Assembly (NCBI GenBank): GCA_017694945.1
Contig: JADIMA010000040.1
Span: 18,930-82,929 of the forward strand
Direction: 5' to 3'
From: Candidatus Merdivivens pullicola
Lineage (GTDB): Bacteria > Bacteroidota > Bacteroidia > Bacteroidales > UBA932
Length of the DNA stretch: 64,000 bases
Shown here: piece after piece, positions 1 to 9,123 of the stretch
Layout of the letters: every line of letters starts with the position of its first letter
How positions within the stretch are numbered: position 1 is the stretch's first letter
Notes under the pieces: model-generated
The model's database searches: none
What the model saw: the letters and a program-made list of their open reading frames with translations, nothing else
Told to the model about the DNA's origin: nothing
Made by a program: the position numbers and the translations under genes

Positions 1-695
1 TTGAAAGGAACGAAAGAGTGCTTGTCACTACCCTGACAAAGAGGATGGCTGAAGAACTGGACAAATATCTGAACCGTGCAGGGGTGCGCTCCAGATATAT
101 ACATTCTGATGTGGACACACTTGAAAGGGTTGAAATCATAGAGGATTTCAAGGCCGGAAGTTTTGATGTGCTGGTTGGAGTGAACCTTCTCAGGGAGGGG
201 CTCGATATCCCGTCGGTGTCTCTTGTCGCGATACTTGATGCCGACAAGGAGGGCTTTCTACGCAGCGGCCGCTCTCTTACCCAGACGGCCGGAAGGGCGG
301 CAAGGAACGTTAACGGATTGGTAATCATGTATGCAGATACTGTTACCAAATCCATGCAGGAGACTATTGACGAGACCAACCGCCGTCGCGAGAAGCAGAT
401 GGCATACAACAGGGAACACGGCATAGTTCCCAAGCAGGTTGAGACGAAGATGAATACCCTGGTGCCTGCTTCCGGCAAGTCGCAGCGTCCTTACAGTCAA
501 CATGATGCACCACCGGCTGCATTGAATGATCCCGTACTGTCGAAGATGAACCGCAGTGAACTGGAAGACGCCATGCAGGATGCCCGGCAGAGGATGGAGG
601 AAGCGGCCCGCAATCTGGATTTCGTGAATGCGGCCAGGTACAGGGATGAAATGTGGGAGATAAAAGATGTCATTCTTGACAGATTCAAAAACTGA
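1..695 (+). CDS. uvrB: UvrABC system protein B, C-terminal part (5' end outside window)
   Basis: This is the 3' part of the nucleotide-excision-repair helicase that UvrA loads onto damaged DNA. The reading frame is open from base 3, so the gene begins before the window. Visible are the [12 protein letters not shown] segment of helicase domain 2, the [14 protein letters not shown] block and the QTAGRAARN motif VI. A C-terminal UVR motif of about 35 residues ([19 protein letters not shown]) closes the protein; it contacts UvrC and UvrA in the family. The next gene, rel, starts 12 bases after the stop, and uvrA follows it, so the three are probably co-transcribed. The identification is secure; only the missing N-terminus cannot be judged. 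Confidence 0.97.
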   Translation, partial: ERNERVLVTTLTKRMAEELDKYLNRAGVRSRYIHSDVDTLERVEIIEDFKAGSFDVLVGVNLLREGLDIPSVSLVAILDADKEGFLRSGRSLTQTAGRAARNVNGLVIMYADTVTKSMQETIDETNRRREKQMAYNREHGIVPKQVETKMNTLVPASGKSQRPYSQHDAPPAALNDPVLSKMNRSELEDAMQDARQRMEEAARNLDFVNAARYRDEMWEIKDVILDRFKN

Positions 696-707
696 AAAAT
701 TTAGTTT

Positions 708-2810
708 ATGGAAGATATTTTTGTCGAAAAAGCATATAAGATAGCGGAAAAGGCTCTTGAAGGCATGAAGAGAGGCAACAATGCCCCTTTTATAACCCAT
801 CCGGTGGGAGTGGCGAAAATCGTATGCGATGAAATCGGGATGGGAAAGGACTGCGCTGCAGCCGTGTTCCTTCACGAGGCAACGCGTTTCCGTCCCGAAA
901 TACTTGAAAGCGAGGATTTCCTTTCTTTTCCACAGGATATAAGGAACATTGCAGTAAGCCTCAATAGGATTTCTACTATCCGGCCTAAAGACACGAGACT
1001 TGAGGCCGATACATACAGGAGGCTGATTATCAGTTATTCACGCGACCCTCGTGTAACTCTGATAAAACTGGCGGATCGTTTGGAGGTAATGCGTAACATC
1101 CGGTTGCTTCCGAAGTCTTCGCGCGAGATGAAGGTTGTCGAGAGCCAGATGCTGTATGTCCCTATTGCGCATCAGATAGGCCTGTATTCATTAAAGGGGG
1201 AGCTTGAAGACATATATCTGAAATATACGGAACCTGCCATATACAATTCCATTACCAACAAACTCCGTCTTACGGCCAAGGACAGGGAAGAGCAGATGTC
1301 CAGATTTATCGAGCCTCTGAAACAGAGACTTTCGGATGCCGGAATAAGTTACCAGTTGAAAGCCAGGACAAAGACCGCCTATTCGATATGGCGTAAGATG
1401 GTCAAGCAGGATGTCCCGTTTGAAAAGGTATATGATGTATATGCCATACGGTTTATCATAGATTGCCCTCCGGACAGAAAGACGGAACACGAAATGTGCT
1501 GGAATGTGTTTTCTTACGTGACAAGCGAGTACAAATACGATACTTCCCGTCTGAGAGACTGGCTGTCAAAGCCTAAACCGAACGGATACGAGTCTTTGCA
1601 CGTTACGATCGAGTTTGAGGACAAGGTTCCTCTCGAGGTACAGATCAGGACAAGGAGGATGGATATTGTCGCCGAGTCGGGAGGTGCTTCCCACTGGTCG
1701 TACAAAGGGGTCAGAATGGAGCAATACATGCAGGAATGGCTGGCTTCGGTGCGTAATGTGATGTCGCAGCAGGAGCGGTTTTCATATGACAACATGCCCG
1801 ACAATATATGTAACGATGTGTTTGTATATACGCCTTCCGGCGAGTTGAAGCAACTTCGTTACGGGGCGACCCTGCTTGACTTTGCGTTTGCGATACATAC
1901 TAACATTGGCCTGAAATGCAGCGGAGGCATGGTCAACGGCAAACGCGTGTCCATAAGGGAGAAACTTGCTACGGGCGATGTCGTGGAGGCGGTGACTAAC
2001 AAGAACCAGCGTCCGAATCTCGGGTGGCTCGATATCGCGGTGACATCCAAGGCGAGGACGAAGATACGCCAGAAACTTGCCGAAGATGAGTTCAAAAAGG
2101 CTTCAGAAGGCAAGGAACTCATGTCAAGGAGGCTGAAAAACTGGAAACTTGAACTGACGGACGAGGATTTGGGGTTCCTGATCAAAAAATATTCGCTCAA
2201 AAGCATAAATGAGTTTTATTGCGCTGTAGCGGAGAACAAAATTGATATTTTTGAAATAAAATCTTATCTTTCGGGCAAAGATATGCCGCAGGAGTTGCGC
2301 CATCCGTCATCCAGGGCAGTTGAAGATACTCCCAAAGAGCCTTCCGGGAATATAAAAAGCGACGTGCTTGTCATCGGAGGGAATATCAACAATATAGGCT
2401 ACAGGATGGCCAAATGCTGCAATCCGGTATATGGAGACGATGTGTTCGGGTTCATCTCCGTAAAAGACGGGATTACCATACACAGGGTATCATGTCCGAA
2501 TGCTGCAAGGCTTATAGAAAGGTACCCGTACCGGATTCAGCGTGTGCGTTGGAGCGGCAGTTCTGCTTCCACTTCCTTTCAGGTGACGCTGAAGGTGCTT
2601 TGCCGTGGTGAAAAGAACCTGGGCGCCCCTGTGATGGAGGCTGTCTCGCAGTACAAGGCATCTGTAAGGTCGATGGTAGTGAACGAACGCAATTCCAGGG
2701 ATGTGACCCATGAAATCGAACTGAAACTGTCCGTCCCGAACAATCTGGAACTGGACAAAGTCATATCGGCGGTAAAGAAGGTCAAGGATGTTACAAATGT
2801 TCTCAGATGA
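708..2810 (+). CDS. RelA/SpoT-family (p)ppGpp synthetase with degenerate hydrolase domain
   Basis: This 700-residue protein has the full RSH layout: HD domain (about 20-150), synthetase (about 215-335), TGS (about 370-430), a Cys-containing helical region (KCCNP) and a C-terminal ACT domain. The synthetase looks intact: [18 protein letters not shown] at 281-284, [10 protein letters not shown] and EVQIRT with the catalytic Glu at 310. The hydrolase site does not. The first His (31) is kept, but the usual HDxxED reads HEATRF (56-61), and LADRLHNMR reads LADRLEVMR (121-129), so the Asp, Glu, Asp and Asn ligand or catalytic positions are replaced. I infer a synthetase-only alarmone enzyme, probably with a separate bifunctional SpoT elsewhere. 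It lies between uvrB and uvrA; its stop overlaps the uvrA start (ATGA). Confidence 0.93.
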   Translation: MEDIFVEKAYKIAEKALEGMKRGNNAPFITHPVGVAKIVCDEIGMGKDCAAAVFLHEATRFRPEILESEDFLSFPQDIRNIAVSLNRISTIRPKDTRLEADTYRRLIISYSRDPRVTLIKLADRLEVMRNIRLLPKSSREMKVVESQMLYVPIAHQIGLYSLKGELEDIYLKYTEPAIYNSITNKLRLTAKDREEQMSRFIEPLKQRLSDAGISYQLKARTKTAYSIWRKMVKQDVPFEKVYDVYAIRFIIDCPPDRKTEHEMCWNVFSYVTSEYKYDTSRLRDWLSKPKPNGYESLHVTIEFEDKVPLEVQIRTRRMDIVAESGGASHWSYKGVRMEQYMQEWLASVRNVMSQQERFSYDNMPDNICNDVFVYTPSGELKQLRYGATLLDFAFAIHTNIGLKCSGGMVNGKRVSIREKLATGDVVEAVTNKNQRPNLGWLDIAVTSKARTKIRQKLAEDEFKKASEGKELMSRRLKNWKLELTDEDLGFLIKKYSLKSINEFYCAVAENKIDIFEIKSYLSGKDMPQELRHPSSRAVEDTPKEPSGNIKSDVLVIGGNINNIGYRMAKCCNPVYGDDVFGFISVKDGITIHRVSCPNAARLIERYPYRIQRVRWSGSSASTSFQVTLKVLCRGEKNLGAPVMEAVSQYKASVRSMVVNERNSRDVTHEIELKLSVPNNLELDKVISAVKKVKDVTNVLR

Positions 2811-5647
2811 GTATGGAGAAAAATATAGTCATAAAAGGAGCAAGGGTAAATAACCTTAAAAATATCGATGTGGAGATTCCACGGGGGGAACTCACTGTCA
2901 TAACGGGCATTTCGGGTTCCGGAAAATCTTCGCTTGCTTTCGACACCCTGTTCGCCGAAGGCCAGCGGCGTTTTGCTGAAAGCCTTTCTTCGTATGCCAG
3001 GCAGTTTCTGGGGCGAATGTCCAAGCCGGATGTGGATTCGGTTGACGGGATTCCGCCCGCGATAGCCATCGAACAGAAAGTCAACAGCCGCAATCCCCGC
3101 TCTACGGTAGGGACATCGACAGAGATATATGACTTGCTCCGTACAGTGTTTGCAAAGATAGGGAGGACATTTTCTCCGGTGTCGGGCCGGGAGGTGAAAA
3201 AGGAAGGCATGGCGGATGTCGCTTCTTTTGTCTGTTCCATGCCGGGAACATATTATGTTCTTGCCGATTTCGGCTGGAAAGACAAGGGACACAGAATCGA
3301 AATGCTGCTTGCCCTGAAGGAGGAGGGGTTTTCCCGTCTTTTCAAAGACGGCGCTCCGGTAAGGATAGACGAGTTGCTGTCGGATGAATCCGGACTTGAC
3401 GGGGACGAGGTGTATCTGCTGGTTGACAGGCTCAGGGTGGAAGACCGGCGGATGGATTCCGACGACGAACTCAGGGACAGGATATATGACTCTTCAAAGA
3501 CTGCATTTGAAAAAGGGGGAGGATATATGAAAGTGGCCCGGGACAGTGGAGACGGGCTGGTTTTCAGAGAGTTTTCCAGCCGTTTTGAGGCGGATGGCAT
3601 CAAGTTCGAAGAGCCGTCCGAACTCCTGTTCAGTTTCAACAATCCTCTCGGGGCATGTCCGAGATGCGGGGGATTCGGCAAAGTGGAAGGCATAGATGAA
3701 GACCTTGTCGTTCCTGACAAGAGCCTTTCCGTCTATGAAGGGGCTGTCGTATGCTGGCGAGGGGAGGTTATGAAATATTTTTATGACAACTGCATCCTGA
3801 ATGCTGAAAAATACGGTCTCCCCATCCATGTCCCTTATTCGGAACTGACACGCCGTCAGCGCAATGTCCTGTGGAAAGGTGAGGGCGACCTGATAGGGAT
3901 AGACGGTTTTTTCAAATGGGTGGAGAGCAACCGTTATAAAATACAGTACAGATATATGCTGAGCCGTTTCACAGGCCGGACGGTCTGCCCTGAATGCGAA
4001 GGAAGCAGGCTCAGGAAAGAGGCCCTGTATGTGAAAGTCGCCGGTAAGAACATAAATGAAATGCTGTCTATGAGCATAGGTGGGCTGTATGATTTCCTTG
4101 ACGGTATCAGCCTTGATGCCTATGAACTCAAAGTCGCCGGAAAAGTCATCGATGAAATCAGGCAGAGACTTTCGTATATAGTCAAGGTCGGCCTTTCGTA
4201 TCTGACTCTCGACAGGCTGAGCAATTCTCTTTCCGGCGGTGAAAGCCAGCGTATCAATCTTGTGAGCGCTCTCGGTAGTTCTCTTGTCGGTTCCCTCTAT
4301 GTGCTCGACGAACCGAGCATAGGCCTGCATCCTCGCGATACCCGCCGGCTCATATCCGTACTTAAAGATTTGAGGGATCTTGGAAATACCGTAGTCGTTG
4401 TAGAGCATGACAGGGAGATAATCGAGGCTGCCGACTGCCTGATCGACATGGGCCCCTATGCCGGTATTTACGGAGGACAGGTCATGTACTCCGGCCCGAT
4501 TCCGGAAAAATTTCCCGAAGGCTCGGAGTCGCTGACCATGCAGTTCCTGTTCGGGCGCAGGAGCGTGGCTTCCGAAAGGAATAAGCGCGGCTGGTCGGAA
4601 TCCCTGAGGATTTCCGGCGTTTCGCACCACAATCTCAAGAACATATCTGTTGAAATTCCTCTCGGGGTAATGACGGCTGTTACCGGAGTCAGCGGCAGCG
4701 GCAAGTCCTCTCTCGTCGGGGATGTGCTTTATCCGGCCCTTATGAGGCATTTCAACAGGGTGGCCGAGAAGCCGGGCACATACCGCGAACTCGGGGGCGA
4801 CCTGTCGTCCATAACTTCCGTGGAGTATATCGATCAGAACCCGATAGGGAAGAGTTCCCGTTCCAATGCAGTGACATATCTGAAAATATACGACGATATC
4901 AGAAAATTGTATGCTTCGCAGAAGTATGCGCAGATGAACGGCTTCACTCCTTCGTTTTTCTCATTCAACGGAGGTGACGGGCGTTGTCCCGAATGTCTCG
5001 GCGAAGGTGTTGTGCGCATAGGCATGCAGTTCATGGCCGATGTTACCATGGTTTGCGAAAGTTGCGGAGGAAAACGTTTCAAACCCGAAATACTGGAGGT
5101 CAAGTACAAGGACAAATCCATAAATGAGATTCTGGACATGAGTGTTGCCGAGGCGATAGAGTTTTTCTCCGACAGCAGCGATCCGCTTTCCGTAAGGATA
5201 GCGAAACGGCTTCAGCCTCTTGTGGATGTCGGCCTTTCGTATATCCGTCTCGGGCAAAGCAGCAGTACGCTTTCCGGCGGGGAGAGCCAGAGGGTGAAAC
5301 TTGCGGCCTTTCTTGCCTGCGGCGGATATTCTTCGGATGAGCAGGTTACGCGCGCCGGTACGAAGGATGAAAGGATACTGTTCATTTTCGACGAACCTAC
5401 GACGGGGCTGCATTTCTATGATGTTGAAAAACTCCTGAAGTCTTTCGACGCCCTGCTTTCACTCGGACATTCGATTCTTGTAGTCGAACACAATCTTGAT
5501 GTCATTTCGGCAGCCGACTGGGTGATAGACCTTGGCCCTGACGGAGGAGAGGCCGGGGGAGAGATAGTGTTTGCAGGGAAGCCGGAGGTTCTGCGCCGGA
5601 GGACGGATCTTTTTACGGGGGCGGCCCTGGCAGGACTTATCTTGTAA
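2807..5647 (+). CDS. uvrA: UvrABC system protein A (excinuclease ATPase subunit)
   Basis: UvrA is the damage-recognition ABC ATPase of nucleotide excision repair. The 946-residue length is normal. Two ABC modules are visible, each with a Walker A (GISGSGKSS near the N-terminus, GVSGSGKSS in the second half) and an LSGGESQR signature. Both zinc modules are present as CxxC pairs (CPRCGG/CPECEG and CPECLG/CESCGG). The start overlaps the rel stop in an ATGA arrangement; an alternative ATG lies 6 bases downstream (2813). Its last 11 bases overlap the 3' end of the convergent M28 peptidase gene. Nothing unusual is seen inside the protein. Confidence 0.98.
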   Translation: MSMEKNIVIKGARVNNLKNIDVEIPRGELTVITGISGSGKSSLAFDTLFAEGQRRFAESLSSYARQFLGRMSKPDVDSVDGIPPAIAIEQKVNSRNPRSTVGTSTEIYDLLRTVFAKIGRTFSPVSGREVKKEGMADVASFVCSMPGTYYVLADFGWKDKGHRIEMLLALKEEGFSRLFKDGAPVRIDELLSDESGLDGDEVYLLVDRLRVEDRRMDSDDELRDRIYDSSKTAFEKGGGYMKVARDSGDGLVFREFSSRFEADGIKFEEPSELLFSFNNPLGACPRCGGFGKVEGIDEDLVVPDKSLSVYEGAVVCWRGEVMKYFYDNCILNAEKYGLPIHVPYSELTRRQRNVLWKGEGDLIGIDGFFKWVESNRYKIQYRYMLSRFTGRTVCPECEGSRLRKEALYVKVAGKNINEMLSMSIGGLYDFLDGISLDAYELKVAGKVIDEIRQRLSYIVKVGLSYLTLDRLSNSLSGGESQRINLVSALGSSLVGSLYVLDEPSIGLHPRDTRRLISVLKDLRDLGNTVVVVEHDREIIEAADCLIDMGPYAGIYGGQVMYSGPIPEKFPEGSESLTMQFLFGRRSVASERNKRGWSESLRISGVSHHNLKNISVEIPLGVMTAVTGVSGSGKSSLVGDVLYPALMRHFNRVAEKPGTYRELGGDLSSITSVEYIDQNPIGKSSRSNAVTYLKIYDDIRKLYASQKYAQMNGFTPSFFSFNGGDGRCPECLGEGVVRIGMQFMADVTMVCESCGGKRFKPEILEVKYKDKSINEILDMSVAEAIEFFSDSSDPLSVRIAKRLQPLVDVGLSYIRLGQSSSTLSGGESQRVKLAAFLACGGYSSDEQVTRAGTKDERILFIFDEPTTGLHFYDVEKLLKSFDALLSLGHSILVVEHNLDVISAADWVIDLGPDGGEAGGEIVFAGKPEVLRRRTDLFTGAALAGLIL

Positions 5648-6629
5648 GTCTTTCAATGAACAGATAGATATATTTTGCTCTCATTTCCAGTGCTTTCCTG
5701 TCAATGTTGGCGATTGTGTCGCTGGTCTTGTAAGTGTGTTTGTTTATTCCGGAAGTAAACATAAGGGAGACAATTCCGTTGTCTATGAAGTTCACCTGGT
5801 CTGAAAGCCGCAGGAACAGGTCGGAAAATTTTTTGCTTCCGTAGTAGTCGAAACCTATGCCGAGATCAGGAATGAAATATCTTCCCGTTACTTCAAGGAC
5901 GGTTCTGTCGTATTCTTCAAGTGCTTCGCTTCCGAGAACCATCAGGTATTCCCGGTGGTATGGATCAATGGGTTCGAGAATCGAGCCTAACTGGTCGATG
6001 TTCGCCATGAATGCTATCTTGTCTCTGCTGATTTTCTCTCCAGATACAGGGTCGGCTATCCCTTCCTGTGACAGCAGGGAGTCCACGAAAGCCCTTGAGC
6101 CGGCCATGCTGTATTCTTTGGCGTCAAAGGCTACGAGGATGACGGAGCGGCTTGCAGTGTCTTTCAGGAAACGGTTCATTGCGAACTGGCGGGCCAGATA
6201 CCCCAGTGCGGCCACTCCCGAGGCGTTGTCATCCGCTCCCGGATAAATCTTTCCGTCGAGTTTCCCGAGATGGTCGTAGTGCGCTCCGATTATTATATAT
6301 GGTTTTTCGTATTTTTCATGATTGTTGCCCCTGATGATTCCTGCAAGATTCCTGCATACTGCCGTGCCGCCAGCGGTCTTTGTCGTGAAAGGCTGTGCGT
6401 ACCCGTCTTTGAAAAGCGGGGTGAGGCGTGCGTTTTCAAAAATGCTTTCAATATATACTGCCGCTTCAAAGGAGCCTGTTGTTCCGCTGGAACGCCCTCC
6501 GCATGTCTGTGAGGAAAGGAATTCCACGGCATACATCATGTCGGCGTTGTAGGGCGGCTGGGAATGTGATGTGCCGAGGCTGAGTACGAAACAGAGGACG
6601 ATGGATATTGTCAGGCGGGTATATGTCAT
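5637..6629 (-). CDS. Secreted M28-family zinc peptidase
   Basis: This 330-residue exported metallopeptidase would cleave N-terminal residues or dipeptides outside the cytoplasm. I place the start at 6629 because MTYTRLTISIVLCFVLSLG forms a signal peptide and a TAACTTTG promoter box lies 24 bases upstream; the reading frame stays open further upstream but would run through that promoter. Zinc-ligand motifs are GAHYDHLG (His117, Asp119), GADDNASG (Asp133/134) and KHTYKTSD near the end. The usual Glu-Glu pair, in which the first Glu is the general base, reads Lys171-Glu172 in AFDAKEYSMAGS. The enzyme may therefore have altered or no activity. It is convergent with uvrA and overlaps it by 11 bases. 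Confidence 0.9.
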   Translation of the reverse strand: MTYTRLTISIVLCFVLSLGTSHSQPPYNADMMYAVEFLSSQTCGGRSSGTTGSFEAAVYIESIFENARLTPLFKDGYAQPFTTKTAGGTAVCRNLAGIIRGNNHEKYEKPYIIIGAHYDHLGKLDGKIYPGADDNASGVAALGYLARQFAMNRFLKDTASRSVILVAFDAKEYSMAGSRAFVDSLLSQEGIADPVSGEKISRDKIAFMANIDQLGSILEPIDPYHREYLMVLGSEALEEYDRTVLEVTGRYFIPDLGIGFDYYGSKKFSDLFLRLSDQVNFIDNGIVSLMFTSGINKHTYKTSDTIANIDRKALEMRAKYIYLFIERLTR

Positions 6630-6652
6630 TTTACAGTTAAATTTAGCGGCTG

Positions 6653-6660
6653 CAAAGTTA
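6653..6660 (-). promoter_or_regulatory. Promoter -7 box for M28 peptidase
   Basis: On the minus strand the sequence reads TAACTTTG, an exact match to the Bacteroidota TAnnTTTG box, 24 bases before the chosen start codon. No clear TTTG -33 element is seen. The box supports the downstream start choice. Confidence 0.6.
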
Positions 6661-6793
6661 GGAACTGTTTCGATTTTTTCTAAAAAAATACGATTATCCG
6701 CAAAAATATCCCCTTGTATGGGAGAAAGTGCCTTCCGGCAGTATGCTCCGGGCATGGTGGCCTGAATCGTGCAACGGCATGAAGCGCACCAAT

Positions 6794-6987
6794 GCCACGC
6801 CCCGACTTAATTTTTGTTTATACAACCCATTGTAAATCAGTAATAAACAACACGCACCACGAAAAATAAGTGTGGATTTCAAGGGCTTCCGAACCCCTCA
6901 GAATCCACACTTATAAAATATTGTTACAATAGTAATTCGCTATATATCAATATATTGTAATATCTTTGAATTAAGTCGGGGCGTGGC
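6794..6987. repeat. 194-bp element with 17-bp terminal inverted repeats (MITE-like or structured)
   Basis: GCCACGCCCCGACTTAA (6794-6810) is perfectly inverted at 6971-6987. A second 13-bp inverted repeat sits at the exact centre (6866-6878 and 6902-6914). The interior is AT-rich (for example 6913-6970) and has no credible ORF. The tetranucleotide CCAA occurs near both outer edges (6789-6792 and 6988-6991) but is offset by one base on the left, so a target-site duplication is weak. It could be a miniature inverted-repeat transposable element, a structured RNA or a protein-binding locus. No transposase is near. This is the only stretch over 300 bases without a gene in the window. Confidence 0.6.
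6866..6914. repeat. Central 13-bp hairpin of the inverted-repeat element
   Basis: ATAAGTGTGGATT (6866-6878) pairs perfectly with AATCCACACTTAT (6902-6914). The 23-base loop contains a further GGG/CCC pairing (gggcttccgaaccc). No T-tract follows on either strand, so it is not a normal intrinsic terminator. Confidence 0.7.
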
Positions 6988-7025
6988 CCAAAGAAGGCGT
7001 ATCCGCTTATTCTTCAAGAGGTATT

Positions 7026-7058
7026 TTTGCGGATAATCATAAAAAAAAATTATTTTTG
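7026..7058 (+). promoter_or_regulatory. Complete Bacteroidota promoter for the TPR gene (-33 TTTG, -7 TATTTTTG)
   Basis: TTTG at 7026-7029, a 21-base spacer and TATTTTTG at 7051-7058 match the consensus TTTG-N19-21-TAnnTTTG. The predicted start of transcription is about 25 bases before the ATG at 7090. The -33 element lies inside the right arm of the outer inverted repeat, so anything that binds that arm would control this promoter. Confidence 0.7.
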
Positions 7059-7089
7059 CAATCCGGCTTGTGTGTTGCCGGTTAAAAAT

Positions 7090-9123
7090 ATGGATTCGGT
7101 TTGGAAATATATCATAGTCGCTTTCGCCGTGCTTTTTGCCGTGTGTCCGGAAGTGTCGGGGCAATATGATACCGACAGGTTTTATCTGCGGGGTCGGCAG
7201 GCACTCATAGAAGGCAAGTATTCGACGGCGATAGAAAACTTCAATATTCTCGTCCGCCTTGATCCGGACAGTTACGAGACGTTTTTTTTCCGTGGCATAG
7301 CGAAATACAATCTTGGGGATTTCCGCGGGGCGCTGGATGACTTCGACATGGCTGTCGAAATCAATCCCGTCTATACGGATGCATATCATTATAAGGGCAT
7401 TACCCTTAGCCGTATAGGCAAGTATGACGAGGCTCTTGAAAACATAAACGAGGCCGTTTCGCTCCGCCCTGGCTTTATTCCGCTGTATTTCAGCCGCGGT
7501 GTGACTTATTTCCTATCCCAGAGGTTTGAAGATGCGGTGCGGGATTTCAACCGTTTTATTGCGCAGGAACCGGACGAGGCGACGGCGTATCTCAACAGAG
7601 GGGCTTCCTATCTGTATCTCGGGGACACACTCAAGGCTTTGGATGATTATGACATGGCCATCAGGCTGGACAGGTTCGATCCTGAAGGATATATCCGCAG
7701 AGGCAGGCTGTATGCAATGTCCGGACGGCAGCAGGACGCGCTGTCCGATATGGACAGGGCGATTTCACTCGATACTTCCAATACTTTCGCGTATTTCAAC
7801 AGGGCTATTCTCCGTTATGACAACAGGGACATACGCGGGGCAATGTCGGATTTGAACAGGGTTCTGGAGGATGAACCGGGCAATGCACTGACGCTTTACA
7901 ACCGCGGGCTTATCCGCGCCCAGGTGATGGATTACGAGGGGGCGTTGGACGATCTTGACAGGGTCATCGCCATCAATCCCCGGAATGTGCTGGCTTATTT
8001 CAACAGGGCTTCGGTTTTCATTGAAATGGGCAGGTACTGGGATGCGATACACGATTATGACAAGGCGATAGAACTTTATCCGGATTTTGCCAAGGCGTAC
8101 ATGAACAGGTCTTACCTTAAGAACCTTATGGGGTTTGCCGCTGAATCAAGGAAAGATTACGAGACGGCCCAGAGCAAGATTGAAGAGTACCAGAAGAAGG
8201 TGAGTACCGCCGAAGGCGCTTCGGCTTTCGCAGATACGGCAAGGCAGTACAGTTCTTTGCTGAGTCTCGATGCCGAGTTCGCGCAGCACGATTTCAATGA
8301 CGAACTTTTGCAGTACAGGGACATCGATGTAAGGCTGAGGCCGATGTACAAGATAACCCCGGGGCAGAAAGCCCCATGGTCACGGTTGGACAAAGGCTAT
8401 GAGAACCCGTCTGCTGATTCGTTGCTTGCCAGCCTGCCTTTCTCGGCAATAGTGTCCAATGGGGAGGACGGCGTCGGTGAGGCCGGTGAGAGATATTCCG
8501 ATTTTCTTGAAGTCATCTCCAAAGATCTTTCTGAAAACAGGGGCGACCAGGCAATGGAACTTTTTGCGAAGGGGATACTGGAGTCGGAAGAACAGCAATT
8601 CAATTCCGCAATGGAAGACTATACCTCGGCAATAGAGTCGTCTTCGGATGCCTCAAACATCCTGCAGGCGATGATTTACATGAACCGTGGCGCGCTCCAG
8701 GCGGATATGATAGAGTTCATTTCTTCCATGCAGCACAATGTGCAGGTGCTTACATTGGACAACAGCCGCAGCACGACTACGGCCCGGGTTCAGGATCAGA
8801 CGATGAACAGGTATGATTACAGTGAGGCCATCGGGGACATGATCAAGGCGTCGATGCTTTATGGAGAATATCCTTACATATTTTTCAATCTCGGCAATCT
8901 TTTCGTACTGTCGTCCGAACATACTGAGGCCATTGACAATTACACGCGGGCCATCGAACTCTTCCCTTATTTCGGAGATGCGTTCTTCAACCGCGGCCTT
9001 GTTCTGATATATCTGAAGGACAAGGAAAAAGGCTGCATCGACCTGTCAAAGGCAGGCGAACTCGGGATTGACGATGCTTACAGCGTAATCAATAAATATT
9101 GCGAAGAGGAGCAACTGTTATAG
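7090..9123 (+). CDS. Secreted tetratricopeptide-repeat protein
   Basis: A 677-residue protein with a signal peptide (MDSVWKYIIVAFAVLFAVCPEVSGQ) and about nine consecutive TPR units over roughly residues 30-345, each with the pattern AYFNRG...G....A..D...A....P. A less regular linker of about 200 residues follows, then one or two more TPR units near the C-terminus. TPR arrays are protein-binding scaffolds; no enzyme domain is visible. I chose the ATG at 7090 because an earlier in-frame start (7027) falls inside the promoter and would lack a signal peptide. The stop overlaps that of convergent nadE by 6 bases. The partner is unknown; a periplasmic or outer-membrane-associated role is inferred. 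Confidence 0.85.
   Translation: MDSVWKYIIVAFAVLFAVCPEVSGQYDTDRFYLRGRQALIEGKYSTAIENFNILVRLDPDSYETFFFRGIAKYNLGDFRGALDDFDMAVEINPVYTDAYHYKGITLSRIGKYDEALENINEAVSLRPGFIPLYFSRGVTYFLSQRFEDAVRDFNRFIAQEPDEATAYLNRGASYLYLGDTLKALDDYDMAIRLDRFDPEGYIRRGRLYAMSGRQQDALSDMDRAISLDTSNTFAYFNRAILRYDNRDIRGAMSDLNRVLEDEPGNALTLYNRGLIRAQVMDYEGALDDLDRVIAINPRNVLAYFNRASVFIEMGRYWDAIHDYDKAIELYPDFAKAYMNRSYLKNLMGFAAESRKDYETAQSKIEEYQKKVSTAEGASAFADTARQYSSLLSLDAEFAQHDFNDELLQYRDIDVRLRPMYKITPGQKAPWSRLDKGYENPSADSLLASLPFSAIVSNGEDGVGEAGERYSDFLEVISKDLSENRGDQAMELFAKGILESEEQQFNSAMEDYTSAIESSSDASNILQAMIYMNRGALQADMIEFISSMQHNVQVLTLDNSRSTTTARVQDQTMNRYDYSEAIGDMIKASMLYGEYPYIFFNLGNLFVLSSEHTEAIDNYTRAIELFPYFGDAFFNRGLVLIYLKDKEKGCIDLSKAGELGIDDAYSVINKYCEEEQLL

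Larger units (their letters stand above)
6692..7038. repeat. Outer 17-bp perfect inverted repeat in the 6630-7089 gap
   Basis: GATTATCCGCAAAAATA at 6692-6708 is the exact reverse complement of 7022-7038. The arms enclose 313 bases, including a second, smaller inverted-repeat element. Each arm contains TTATCCGCA, one base from the classical DnaA box TTATCCACA. The right arm also supplies the TTTG of the promoter of the following TPR gene. A 15-base version of the same word recurs at 14439-14453. Function unknown; the arms could be regulator or DnaA sites or ends of a relic element. Confidence 0.75.

Noticed and set aside
3494..4750. A long open frame on the minus strand opposite uvrA
   Set aside because: It mirrors the uvrA coding frame, has no family resemblance, promoter or signal, and is a shadow of a conserved gene.
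6630..6755. An extended M28 N-terminus starting at 6755
   Set aside because: It would run through the TAACTTTG promoter box and place the signal peptide internally; the start at 6629 is better.
6692..7038. The nested repeats as an intrinsic terminator for M28 or the TPR gene
   Set aside because: Both genes are divergent from the gap, so no transcript ends there, and no T-run follows the stems.
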